From contig NZ_RHOJ01000007.1 in NCBI RefSeq assembly GCF_003946485.1, positions 1 to 64,000 on the forward strand: a stretch of DNA of 64,000 nucleotides, in the 5' to 3' direction. The translations under genes were made by a program, and so were the position numbers. Positions 25,253 to 33,096 of this stretch are shown here, in pieces (position 1 is the stretch's first letter; each line of letters starts with the position of its first letter). The notes below the pieces were generated by a model. The model did not search any database. It saw only the letters and a program-made list of their open reading frames with translations, and was not told the DNA's origin. The stretch is from Lacticaseibacillus jixianensis. Lineage in GTDB: Bacteria; Bacillota; Bacilli; Lactobacillales; Lactobacillaceae.

Positions 25253-25375
25253 AAGGTGCAGAGACTTAGCGGGCTTAGGGGGACATTTAGCCTAGTCGCC
25301 CGCTTTGCCTGCGGAGCAGGTGAAGTGGGTGACGTAGCTAAATGCTCCCCCGTTGCTAAGTCGGCGCCCGATTAG
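25253..25375 (+). repeat. structured palindromic repeat, copy B
   Basis: Opens AAGGTGCAGAGA, closes GCGCCCGATTAGAAGG. Helices: GACTTAGC (25263-25270) with GCTAAGTC (25355-25362), GGGGGA/TCCCCC, CATTTAGC/GCTAAATG with one bulged C, TCGCCCGCTT/AAGTGGGTGA (ten pairs if G.U is allowed) and GCCTGC/GCAGGT around GGA. Internal loops GGGCTTA/GTT and CTAG/CGTA match copies A and D. Copy C follows head-to-tail with a period of 123 bp. Confidence 0.88.
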
Positions 25376-25471
25376 AAGGTGCAGAGGCTTGGCGTACTTA
25401 GCCCGACGATTAGCCTGGCTCTGGGCATTGCCGCCCCGCCGGCCGTTTAAGCCTGGCGCTCTGCACCCGCT
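25376..25471 (+). repeat. structured repeat, copy C (left half plus inverted left end)
   Basis: It begins like the other copies (AGGTGCAGAGG...CTTAGCCCGA...TTAGCCTGG), then loses the right arm. The segment ending GGCGCTCTGCACC is the reverse complement of a second unit start (GGTGCAGAGCGCC...GCTTA). The copy is therefore a head-to-head composite of two left ends, probably a recombination product. Confidence 0.6.
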
Positions 25472-25549
25472 ACGAATCGCCTCGAAAAGTGTGCTACGAT
25501 AAGAGCACCATTATTCACGCGCCAGATTGAGCGCTGAAGGAGGCCCCTT

Positions 25550-26221
25550 ATGATCAAAACCACACTGAAGCGCCTGGGCATCGTGTTGCTTCTGTTTATT
25601 GGCTACACCTACGCCGAACTCATGGTCCTGCTGCCGACGATCCGCTCAAACGGGCGGGCCGGCAGCGTCTTCGTGGCCGGGCTGTTCATTGTGGTCTTCG
25701 GCGTGCTGTTGATCGTGCTGTGGCGCACCTATCAGTGGTTCCTCAGCAAGGAGAAGGCGGACCACTGGCACCGCCGCCTGTTGGACGGAAAGATGGCCGG
25801 GTTTACGGCGTTGATGGTCGTCCTGATGTACGCCGTCCAAATCGCCGGCGGGCTGATCCAGATGAGCGGGGCGGCTGCGCAGCCGCAAAATCAGAGCAAC
25901 CTGCTCACCCTGATGCAGCAAGCACCGCTGGCCATGGCGCTGATCGCCTGTGTCGGGGGGCCGGCGGTGGAGGAGCTGCTGTTTCGGGGCCTGCTGATGC
26001 ACAGCCTGCCTCACCAGGACCGACTCGGCTGGCGAATTTTCGCGGGGATCCTGTCTTCGATGGTGTTTGGCCTGGCGCACACCGGGGTCGCCGATCCGCT
26101 CAACTGGGCGATCTACTCGGCGTTAGGCGGGGTGTTTGCCCTGACCTACGCCTACACCGGGGATATTCGCTACTCGATGTTCCTGCACTTTGTGAACAAC
26201 ACCGTAGCCTTGATGCTGTGA
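25550..26221 (+). CDS. CPBP family intramembrane metalloprotease (Abi-like)
   Basis: 223 residues, about six hydrophobic segments. CPBP motifs: E141-E142-x-x-x-R146 (VEELLFRG), a motif-2 His in FGLAH and a motif-3 His/Asn in FLHFVNN. Such membrane glutamyl-type proteases are CAAX-processing-like; in lactic acid bacteria some act in bacteriocin immunity. No bacteriocin gene is adjacent, so the role is open. It starts behind GGAGG; the 78 bp between repeat copy C and this gene hold only a possible extended -10 (TGCTACGAT). Confidence 0.88.
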   Translation: MIKTTLKRLGIVLLLFIGYTYAELMVLLPTIRSNGRAGSVFVAGLFIVVFGVLLIVLWRTYQWFLSKEKADHWHRRLLDGKMAGFTALMVVLMYAVQIAGGLIQMSGAAAQPQNQSNLLTLMQQAPLAMALIACVGGPAVEELLFRGLLMHSLPHQDRLGWRIFAGILSSMVFGLAHTGVADPLNWAIYSALGGVFALTYAYTGDIRYSMFLHFVNNTVALML

Positions 26222-26225
26222 CCCT

Positions 26226-26251
26226 GACGCCTGAGTGATTAGGCGTTTTTT
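26226..26251 (+). terminator. intrinsic terminator
   Basis: ACGCCT/AGGCGT stem around GAGTGATT with six T, directly after the CPBP gene. Confidence 0.85.
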
Positions 26252-26283
26252 ATTTAAGTCGCCCTGGCAAAAATCAAGCGCGA

Positions 26284-26318
26284 CAAAAAAGCTGCCGCCT
26301 GTGCGCGCCAGCTTTTGC
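26284..26318 (-). terminator. intrinsic terminator of the HelD-like gene
   Basis: On the minus strand AAGCTGGC pairs with GGCAGCTT and a run of T follows, just behind the stop at 26320. Confidence 0.8.
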
Positions 26319-26319
26319 T

Positions 26320-28617
26320 TTAGTGGGAGCTTCTGGAGATGGCCGGATCCGGTTGGGCGGTGGTGTAAAGCGCTGGGGGCAGGGCCAAGATCAGCGGGCT
26401 CGGCCGGTCCAGGGCGATCAGGATCAGCGTGTGAAGTGCGCGCGACGCCAGCGTGTAAAGGATGTCGGCATCGGCTTGGCTTGGGTAGGCCGCGGCTGAG
26501 ACGTCAAAGCCGACGACGGCATCGAACTCCAGCCCCTTGGCCAGGTAAATCGGCAAAATCACGCACCCGGCGTGCAGCTGGTGGTCGTTGGCCGTCAGCA
26601 ACGACACGGGGACGTCGAGTTGCAGCGTGGCAAACAGTTGCGCTGCCTGCGCCGCATCGCGCGTCAGTACCGCCACGGTGGTGTTGGTTTCCAGCAGCTG
26701 GTTCAGCGTGTGGATCAGGCCGGTGCGGTAGCCGGTCTTCGGGACCGTGATCAGTTGCGGCTTGACGCCGTCGCGGGTGAACGCCTGGATGTGGTCGCTC
26801 TGCGGCAGCAGGGCCTTGGCAAAGTTGGTGATCGGCAAAGTCGAGCGGTAACTGCGGTTCAGCTGGATCAAGCGCACGGAACTGGTGCCAAACACGGCCG
26901 CGATCTCGTTGATGAAGTCACTGGGCTGGTAGTCGGCGGTAAAGACGTCCTGGCGCGCGTCGCCCAGCAGTGTGAGCTTGGCCTTTGGAAAGGCAAAATG
27001 AAGGTAGCGCAGCTGCGCCATGGAGTAATCCTGCATTTCGTCGACGAAGACGTACTGAATGGCGTGGTTTTGGCCGGAGCCGGCGATCAGATCGCGCAGG
27101 TAAAGTACTGGCGCGGCGTCGGCGAGCCGCAGGACGTGGGCCTCTAAGTCGCGTTGGTAGGCGCGGATCATTTCGGTCCACACCTTTTGCGCGACCGGCG
27201 GCTGACACTGCTTGAGGAACTGCGCGTACTCCTGGTACGGGTCGAGGAAGTAGTCGTTGTAGATGGCGTCGTACACCGGAGCGAAGGCGTCTTTGACCAG
27301 TTGGGTCGCGATGTAGCGCTGTTCTTCCTCCCCGTTTTCGAACCGCCGCTCGCCCAGAATGTCACGCGCCGCGGCCGACGAAAGGCTCCCTAGTTGGTCT
27401 TGCACCCAGTCGTCGTAAATGGCCATCTTGATGCGCGTTTTTAAGCGCCGAATCAGGGCGTTTTTGGTGTCCAGGAACTTGTTGGCCGCGGTCGCCCGCG
27501 GGGGCTGGCTGGTGAAGATCTTGGTGATGGTCTTGGCGGAGAAAAAGACCTCACCGTTCAGGGTGATATCCACAAAGTATGGCACGCGCCCCGGGGTGTT
27601 GGCGTAAGCCTTGAGTTCTGCCAGGTAGGCGGCGCGTTCCTTGAAGCGGCGGATCTTCTTGGCGGCTTCAGGGAGGCTGGCGTGATCGCGCTCGTAGCGT
27701 TCAAATAGGGTCTCGACGTGCAGCCCGGAGAAGCGCTTGCCCAAAAACTCGGCCAGGGTGGCCTGGCGCATGTTCTTCTCCCCCAAAGACGGCAGGACCT
27801 CAGAGATGTAGTTGGCAAACAGCTGATTTGGCGAGAACATGACCATCTGGTCGGCGGCTAGGCCCTTCTGGCTGTGGTAGAGCAGGTACGCGACGCGCTG
27901 AAGCACCGCTGAAGTTTTCCCGGAGCCAGCGACCCCTTGCACCACCAGCAGGTCGTGGGTGGTGTCGCGGATGATGTCGTTTTGCTCCTGCTGAATGGTG
28001 GCGACGATGTTTTTCATGTAGACGTCGCTTTGGGCGCCCAGCACGGACTGCAGGATCTCATCGCCGACGGTTTCATCGGTGTCGAACATGTTGGTGATGT
28101 GGCCGGCGACGATGGTGAACTGGCGCTTGTTGACCAGTTCCACGGTTTCCGGGCCAAACGGCGTCGCGTAGGTGACCGGGCCGAGGGTCCCGTTGTAGTA
28201 GATGGCCGCGATCGGCGCGCGCCAGTCGTAGACCAGAAATTCGTCTTGCTGATCGATGAAGGTGCCTAGGCCGATGTACAGCGTGTCGGGCTCACCGTCT
28301 TGAATGATGTCGATGCGGCCAAAGTACGGATTGTCCTGAAGCAGGTGAAGACGGCGCGCTTCTTTTTCCAGGATCTGCTCGTTTTCCACGGCGCGCGCAA
28401 CCATCGTCTTCTGCTGCTGGACCGCGGCGTTGGTTTCCATCCGGTCATCGACTTCGGTGATGTTAACGCGGGTGGCATCACCGTAGGCCCGCTCGATGCG
28501 CGTCGTCTCTTTGTGGGCCCGGGCGAGCTGCTGCTGCACCGTCGCGAGCCGCTCCTTGAGCTTGGCGCGCACGAAGTCGACTCGTGCCTGTTCTTCTACT
28601 TGCGTCTCGTTCAACAT
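26320..28617 (-). CDS. helD: HelD-like superfamily 1 helicase / RNA polymerase recycling factor
   Basis: 765 residues behind AAGGAAGG. The N-terminal arm (1-75) is a charged coiled coil, as in HelD, which inserts into the RNA polymerase secondary channel. It is followed by DNPYFGRIDI and the EFLVYDWRAPIA segment typical of HelD, Walker A GVAGSGKTS, VDEMQDYS (Walker B), and late UvrD-like motifs (SYRST, LAKGLEFD). Firmicutes HelD uses ATP to release stalled RNA polymerase from DNA. The gene is monocistronic. A UvrD/Rep DNA helicase role is the alternative, but the arm and the YDWRAP region favour HelD. Confidence 0.88.
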   Translation of the reverse strand: MLNETQVEEQARVDFVRAKLKERLATVQQQLARAHKETTRIERAYGDATRVNITEVDDRMETNAAVQQQKTMVARAVENEQILEKEARRLHLLQDNPYFGRIDIIQDGEPDTLYIGLGTFIDQQDEFLVYDWRAPIAAIYYNGTLGPVTYATPFGPETVELVNKRQFTIVAGHITNMFDTDETVGDEILQSVLGAQSDVYMKNIVATIQQEQNDIIRDTTHDLLVVQGVAGSGKTSAVLQRVAYLLYHSQKGLAADQMVMFSPNQLFANYISEVLPSLGEKNMRQATLAEFLGKRFSGLHVETLFERYERDHASLPEAAKKIRRFKERAAYLAELKAYANTPGRVPYFVDITLNGEVFFSAKTITKIFTSQPPRATAANKFLDTKNALIRRLKTRIKMAIYDDWVQDQLGSLSSAAARDILGERRFENGEEEQRYIATQLVKDAFAPVYDAIYNDYFLDPYQEYAQFLKQCQPPVAQKVWTEMIRAYQRDLEAHVLRLADAAPVLYLRDLIAGSGQNHAIQYVFVDEMQDYSMAQLRYLHFAFPKAKLTLLGDARQDVFTADYQPSDFINEIAAVFGTSSVRLIQLNRSYRSTLPITNFAKALLPQSDHIQAFTRDGVKPQLITVPKTGYRTGLIHTLNQLLETNTTVAVLTRDAAQAAQLFATLQLDVPVSLLTANDHQLHAGCVILPIYLAKGLEFDAVVGFDVSAAAYPSQADADILYTLASRALHTLILIALDRPSPLILALPPALYTTAQPDPAISRSSH

Positions 28618-28755
28618 GGCCGCACCTTCCTTAAAATTAGTGCAATCAGTGTAGGCTTTTTCTGGGGGGTTGTAAAGCGGACCGCGGCAGGCTTGCTTAC
28701 TAAAGGTGGTAAAGTGGTATCTTTATAATACAAGGAAACAGATACGGAGGATAAT

Positions 28756-30285
28756 ATGCAGGCATTCTGGGACACGTTTTTAAACCAGCGGGCGACGCTG
28801 CTGACCAAGCTGGTCGAGCACCTTCAGCTGTCTTTGCTTGCGCTGGTGCTGGCGCTGCTCATTGCGGTGCCACTGGGCATCTGGGCGCAGAACCACGAGC
28901 GCTTTGCTGGCGTGTTGCTCCAGGTGACCGGGATCATGCAGACGATCCCCAGTCTGGCGTTGCTCGGTCTGTTGATCCCCATCGTCGGGATCGGCACCGC
29001 GCCCTCGATCATCGCTTTGGTCGTGTATGCCCTGCTGCCGATTTTTCAAAACACGTACACCGGGCTGCACGAAATCGACCCCGCATACAAGGAGGCCGAG
29101 GAGGCGTTCGGTATGAGCAAGCCCTTGCGGCTGGTCAAAGTCGAGCTGCCGTTGGCCATGCCCGTGATCCTGGGCGGGGTGCGCACGGCGGCCGTTTTGA
29201 TCATTGGCACGGCCACGCTGGCGGCGCTGGTCGGCGGCGGTGGGCTTGGTGACATTATTATGCGCGGGATCAATCTCAACGATCCGATGCTGACGCTGCT
29301 TGGCGCCCTGGCGGCGGCACTGTTGGCGATCATTTTCTCGTGGTTTATTGCGATGTTTGCCAAGTGGCGCTGGCAGGTCTCAGTGGCCGTGGTGGGCGCC
29401 CTGGTGATCGGGTTTGGCGGCTACGGTGCCTACCAAGCATTGACCCCAGCAAAGGAAACAATCACGGTGGCCGGCAAGCTGGGATCAGAGCCGGAAATCC
29501 TCATCAACATGTACAAGCAGCTGATCGAACAAGCGGACCCGAACGTCCAAGTGGTCGTGAAGCCAAACTTTGGGCAGACGAGCTTCCTCTACAGTGCCCT
29601 CAAAAGCAGCAAGATCGACCTGTATCCGGAATTCACCGGGACGGTGGTGTCCAGCCTGCTGAAGCCCACGGCCAAGCAGCAGGCGGCGATCAGTCAGGGT
29701 GCGGACCCGTATCCCGTGGCGCAGACGCTGCTTCACCACCAGGGGCTGACCCTTGGCCGGCCGATGGCGTACAACAACACATACGCCGTGGTGGTCAAGA
29801 AGGACTGGGCCGAGCAAAACGGGGTCGCCAAGATCTCGGATCTCACTAAAGTGGCCCCACTCAAGGCTGGGTTTGACGTTGAGTTCAACGCGCGCGAGGA
29901 CGGGTACAAGGGGCTCCAGCACAAGTACGGGCTGAATTTTGCGGTTGCGACCTTGGATGCCTCCATGCGCTACCAGGCGCTTAACCGCGGGCAGGTGCAG
30001 GTGACGGATGGCTACGCGACGGATTCGCAGATTCGCCAGTACCACCTCCTGGCCCTAAAGGATGACCGTAAGCTGTTTCCCGTGTACCAAGGCGCGCCGC
30101 TGTGGCGCACCAAGTTTGCCAAGGCGCACCCCAAACTGGTGGCAGCACTGAATCGACTGGGCGGGAAAATCTCGGCGGAGGATATGCAGGAAATGAACTA
30201 TGAGGTCAACGTGGGCGGCAAGACCGCGGCGGCCGTTGCCCAGGCTTACTTGACTCAGCACGGGCTGTTAAAGGAGGAACGCTGA
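28756..30285 (+). CDS. ABC transporter permease fused to substrate-binding protein (OpuC/EgtU type)
   Basis: 509 residues. Residues 1-205 are a six-helix OpuCB-like permease with an EAA-type loop (EAEEAFGMSKPLRLVKVELP). A further membrane helix (about 210-230) tethers a C-terminal OpuCC-like binding domain (about 235-509: ITVAGKLGSEPEIL...DLYPEFTGTV...VTDGYATD). Such fusions import glycine betaine, carnitine or choline for osmoprotection; a subgroup (EgtUBC) imports ergothioneine. I cannot separate these by eye. A -10-like TATAAT at 28733-28738 lies upstream. The ATPase gene overlaps by one base, and a disulfide-reductase-like gene follows in the same direction. Confidence 0.9.
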   Translation: MQAFWDTFLNQRATLLTKLVEHLQLSLLALVLALLIAVPLGIWAQNHERFAGVLLQVTGIMQTIPSLALLGLLIPIVGIGTAPSIIALVVYALLPIFQNTYTGLHEIDPAYKEAEEAFGMSKPLRLVKVELPLAMPVILGGVRTAAVLIIGTATLAALVGGGGLGDIIMRGINLNDPMLTLLGALAAALLAIIFSWFIAMFAKWRWQVSVAVVGALVIGFGGYGAYQALTPAKETITVAGKLGSEPEILINMYKQLIEQADPNVQVVVKPNFGQTSFLYSALKSSKIDLYPEFTGTVVSSLLKPTAKQQAAISQGADPYPVAQTLLHHQGLTLGRPMAYNNTYAVVVKKDWAEQNGVAKISDLTKVAPLKAGFDVEFNAREDGYKGLQHKYGLNFAVATLDASMRYQALNRGQVQVTDGYATDSQIRQYHLLALKDDRKLFPVYQGAPLWRTKFAKAHPKLVAALNRLGGKISAEDMQEMNYEVNVGGKTAAAVAQAYLTQHGLLKEER

Positions 30286-31223
30286 TGGCGAAAGTATTGC
30301 GGTTTGAACACGTCGTCAAGCAGTTCGCCGAAACCACCGCCGTCAAGGATCTCAATTTGGAGATCGGCGAAGGTGAGCTCTTCGTGCTCGTCGGCGCGTC
30401 TGGCTCGGGCAAGACGACCACACTGAAAATGATCAACCGGCTGATCGAGCCGACTGACGGCAACATTTACTTCAACGGTAAGCGGCTGATCGACACCGAC
30501 CTGCGAGATCTGCGCTGGCACATCGGGTATGTCCTGCAGCAGATCGCCCTGTTTCCCAACATGACCGTGGCGCAGAACATTGCCCTGATCCCGCAAATGA
30601 AGCACTGGGAGAAAGGAAAGATCTGCCAAGCCGTCGACGAGATGTTGACGGCAGTCGACCTGCCGCCGGCCCAGTACCGCGACCGGATGCCGGCGGAGCT
30701 ATCAGGCGGTGAGCAGCAGCGCGTGGGGATCTGCCGAGCACTAGCGTCGCGGCCGCCGATGGTGCTGATGGACGAGCCGTTTTCCGCGCTCGATCCCATC
30801 TCTCGGACCAGCCTGCAGGATATGGTGCTACGGCTGCACCGCAAAATGAAGTTGACGATCGTTTTTGTCACCCACGACATGAACGAGGCAATGAAGCTTG
30901 GCGATCGCATCGCCGTCATGCGGCGCGGGGAGCTCCAGCAGGTGGCAACACCGGAGGAAATCGCGGCCAACCCGGCCAGTGATTTTGTCTCGGATTTCTT
31001 TGCCAGCGCCGCTCCGGTGCTGCTGGACACGCTACTGCTTGAGCTGCGGCGCTTTGGCAGCCCAAGTGTCAACGAGCCCGTCGACGCGCAGGAAGAGGCA
31101 ACCTTGCGAACGGTCCTGCGGCCACTGGGAGAGGGTAAATCCGTGACAGTGGCTTGCCATGAGGGTAACTTTAAACTAGATGCAAGACAGGTACTGGCGT
31201 TTTTGGCCAGTGCGGCAAACTAA
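30285..31223 (+). CDS. osmoprotectant/ergothioneine-type ABC transporter ATPase
   Basis: 312 residues. Walker A GASGSGKTT, Q-loop YVLQQIALFPNMTV, signature LSGGEQQRVGI, Walker B MVLMDEPFSALDP, H-loop VFVTHDMNEAM. The short C-terminal extension (about 240-312) is smaller than a tandem CBS module of OpuCA-type proteins, so ionic-strength sensing through CBS domains is doubtful. It overlaps the permease gene by 1 bp (TGATG) and has GGAGG inside that gene. Confidence 0.92.
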   Translation: MAKVLRFEHVVKQFAETTAVKDLNLEIGEGELFVLVGASGSGKTTTLKMINRLIEPTDGNIYFNGKRLIDTDLRDLRWHIGYVLQQIALFPNMTVAQNIALIPQMKHWEKGKICQAVDEMLTAVDLPPAQYRDRMPAELSGGEQQRVGICRALASRPPMVLMDEPFSALDPISRTSLQDMVLRLHRKMKLTIVFVTHDMNEAMKLGDRIAVMRRGELQQVATPEEIAANPASDFVSDFFASAAPVLLDTLLLELRRFGSPSVNEPVDAQEEATLRTVLRPLGEGKSVTVACHEGNFKLDARQVLAFLASAAN

Positions 31224-31237
31224 CAGGGGGAGCGCAC

Positions 31238-32560
31238 ATGCAAGAATATGACGTCATCGTGATTGGCGGCGGCCCGGGCGGCTTGGCCGCGGCCTACCCA
31301 CTGGCCCAGGCCGGCAAGAAGGTCCTGGTGGTCGAGCGCGATTTGTGGGGCGGCACGTGCCCGAATTACGGCTGTGACCCCAAGAAGATGCTGTACAGTG
31401 CCGTGCAGGCGAAAAGCTACGCGGCGCGCATGACCAATGCCGGTTTGAACGGGATCCCTGACATTAATTGGCCCAACTTGATGGACTTTAAGCGGCGATA
31501 CACAATCAAGGTCCCGGCGGGCACGCGCGGCGGAGTGACCAAAGCGGGCATGACAGCGGTCGATGGCGTCGCCCGATTTGTCGATGACCGCACCATTATC
31601 GTGAACACGGAATATTACCGTGGCCAGGATATCATCATCGCCACAGGGGTCCAACCCGTGGTGCCGCAGATCAAGGGGCACAATCTGATCAAGACCAGTC
31701 GTGAATTTCTGGATATGGATCAGCTGCCGCAGCGTATTGCTTTTATCGGGGCGGGCTACGTCAGTATGGAGCTGGCGAACATTGCGGCCTCAGCCGGCGC
31801 GGATGTGCATGTGATCATGCATGGCGATCGGGCACTGCGCGCTTTTCCCACCGCTGCGGTCAGTGCGCTGCAAACGGCGATGGTCGCTAAGCGCATCCAC
31901 TTCCACGAAAACGTTGAGCTGAGCCGTGCTGAGGAACTGCCGAACGGCGTGCGCCTCACCGCGCCGGGCTTCACGCTGGACGTGCAGCGGGTGTTTGCCG
32001 CAATGGGCCGGCTGCCCGATCAGGCGCTGACCCTTGCACGCGGGCACATCCAAGCGGGCACGCGCGGCATCCCCGTTAACGAGTTTATGCAAACCAATGA
32101 TCCCCACGTCTATGCCATCGGGGACGTTGTGAACAAGAAGCAGCCAAAGCTGACGCCGGTGGCCGGGTTTGAAGGGCGCTACGTTGCCGAACACCTGTTG
32201 GGCAACCAGCAGCCGATCCAATATCCGGTGATCCCGACCACGGTATACGGCGCGCTTGAGGTCTCTCAGGTCGGGGTCTCCCCGGATGCTGCGGCAGATG
32301 ACGAGCGCTATCAGGTGAAGGCGGCAGAGGTGACGCACTGGTACACCTATAACCGGACGCAGGAATCATTCGCCTCGGTGACGGTCGTTGAAGAAAAGGC
32401 CACTGGGCGCATCGCCGGCGCCGTTGTCGTGGCCAGTGGCGCGGAATCGTTGGTGAATCTCCTGACCATGGCGATCAACACCAAGACCCCGACGGCGGAG
32501 GTGCTGCGCATGGTGTTTGCTTATCCCAGCGCAGCCAGTGATCTCAGCTATCTGCTGTAA
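31238..32560 (+). CDS. pyridine nucleotide-disulfide oxidoreductase, glutathione reductase-like
   Basis: 440 residues. FAD-binding VIGGGPGGLAAA at the N-terminus, redox pair C41-P-N-Y-G-C46, NAD(P)-binding FIGAGYVSMELA, second FAD motif YAIGDV, and a C-terminal dimerisation domain. Unlike glutathione reductase and dihydrolipoamide dehydrogenase, the C-terminus reads FAYPSAASDL, so the catalytic His-x-x-x-x-Glu dyad (HPT..E) is absent. It starts behind GGGGGAG 14 bp after the ATPase gene and is probably co-transcribed with the transporter. It may reduce a low-molecular-weight disulfide, but the missing dyad makes the reaction uncertain. Confidence 0.85.
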   Translation: MQEYDVIVIGGGPGGLAAAYPLAQAGKKVLVVERDLWGGTCPNYGCDPKKMLYSAVQAKSYAARMTNAGLNGIPDINWPNLMDFKRRYTIKVPAGTRGGVTKAGMTAVDGVARFVDDRTIIVNTEYYRGQDIIIATGVQPVVPQIKGHNLIKTSREFLDMDQLPQRIAFIGAGYVSMELANIAASAGADVHVIMHGDRALRAFPTAAVSALQTAMVAKRIHFHENVELSRAEELPNGVRLTAPGFTLDVQRVFAAMGRLPDQALTLARGHIQAGTRGIPVNEFMQTNDPHVYAIGDVVNKKQPKLTPVAGFEGRYVAEHLLGNQQPIQYPVIPTTVYGALEVSQVGVSPDAAADDERYQVKAAEVTHWYTYNRTQESFASVTVVEEKATGRIAGAVVVASGAESLVNLLTMAINTKTPTAEVLRMVFAYPSAASDLSYLL

Positions 32561-32568
32561 GTGCCGGT

Positions 32569-32596
32569 TTAACTTTCCTTCTGGCCGTGCTATCAT
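32569..32596 (+). promoter_or_regulatory. promoter of the T-box/trpS transcript
   Basis: TTAACT (32569-32574), 16 bp spacer and TATCAT (32591-32596) with an extended TGC. Confidence 0.65.
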
Positions 32597-32602
32597 CAAA
32601 CT

Positions 32603-32815
32603 ATATTCGCGTCGATGCGGGTGATGAGTAGCTGAAAAAAGGCGTTCAGGAAGCTGGCGGTACTGGAAAGCCGGTCGCGTTTCTCAGTGAATTGGCTCAC
32701 CCAAGACGCCCGGTGGGTGCGCCTTAAGCCGTTCGAGTGTGCCAGCTCAGGCTGGTGAAATTAGGTGGTACCGCGCGCAGCCGTCCTATGTCAATGACAT
32801 GGGAGGGCTTTTTTT
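32603..32815 (+). promoter_or_regulatory. tryptophan T-box riboswitch leader
   Basis: Stem I closes with GGGTGA/TCACCC and carries the GAGTA motif. The specifier loop holds TGG (32693-32695), the Trp codon. The conserved T-box antiterminator core AGGTGGTACCGCG lies at 32763-32775. The intrinsic terminator (32780-32815) has a long stem ending GGAGGGC and seven T. Uncharged tRNA-Trp pairs with the specifier and the T-box bulge and prevents termination, raising trpS. Roughly 400 bp of repeats separate the terminator from trpS. Confidence 0.93.
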
Positions 32816-32816
32816 C

Positions 32817-32938
32817 AAGGTGCGCAGACCAGCGCACTTAGCCCGACAGCCAGCCTAGGTCTGAGCTTTGCCTGCGCAGCAGGTGAAGCGCAGACCGTAG
32901 CTGGATGCTCGGGCGTTGCTGGTCGAAGCCCAGTTAGA
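32817..32938 (+). repeat. structured palindromic repeat, copy D
   Basis: Opens AAGGTGCGCAGA one base after the T-box terminator T-run and closes with GAAGCCCAGTTAGAAGG. Pairs: GACCAGC (from 32827) with GCTGGTC (32918-32924), GCCCGA/TCGGGC, CAGCCAGC/GCTGGATG with one bulge and one mismatch, GTCTGAGCTT/AAGCGCAGAC with one mismatch, and CCTGC/GCAGG around GCA. The same two internal loops as in copies A and B. Confidence 0.88.
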
Positions 32939-32970
32939 AGGCCTGCAGACCAGCGCGCTTAGCCCGACAG
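32939..32970 (+). repeat. structured repeat, forward left-half fragment
   Basis: The start of another forward unit (CTGCAGACCAGCGCGCTTAG...CCCGACAGCCAG) follows copy D at a period of 122 bp, then passes at CAGCCAGC into an inverted unit. The shared CAGCCAGC makes a plausible crossover point. Confidence 0.7.
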
Positions 32971-33066
32971 CCAGCTACGCCCACCACCTCGCCGCCAGAA
33001 AGCGGCGCCAAGGCGGTAGGCTAGGCTGCCTGTTCCCCTAAACCCACGCGCCCTACGCAGCCTATT
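32968..33066 (-). repeat. 99 bp direct repeat 1 (inverted structured unit)
   Basis: Differs from the copy at 33097-33195 at four positions. Read on the minus strand it has the family layout: GGGTTTA internal loop, TAGCCTAG, GCCCACC-type arm, and GTAGCTGG on the return arm. It is therefore an inverted relative of copies A, B and D with its own arm sequence. Confidence 0.85.
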
Positions 33067-33096
33067 CAGTCGCGCTTCGAGCGCGCAACGGGGAAG

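Noticed and set aside
32561-32815. T-box with a specifier other than Trp
   Set aside because: The specifier position by the stem I base reads TGG and the downstream gene is trpS, so the Trp assignment is consistent.
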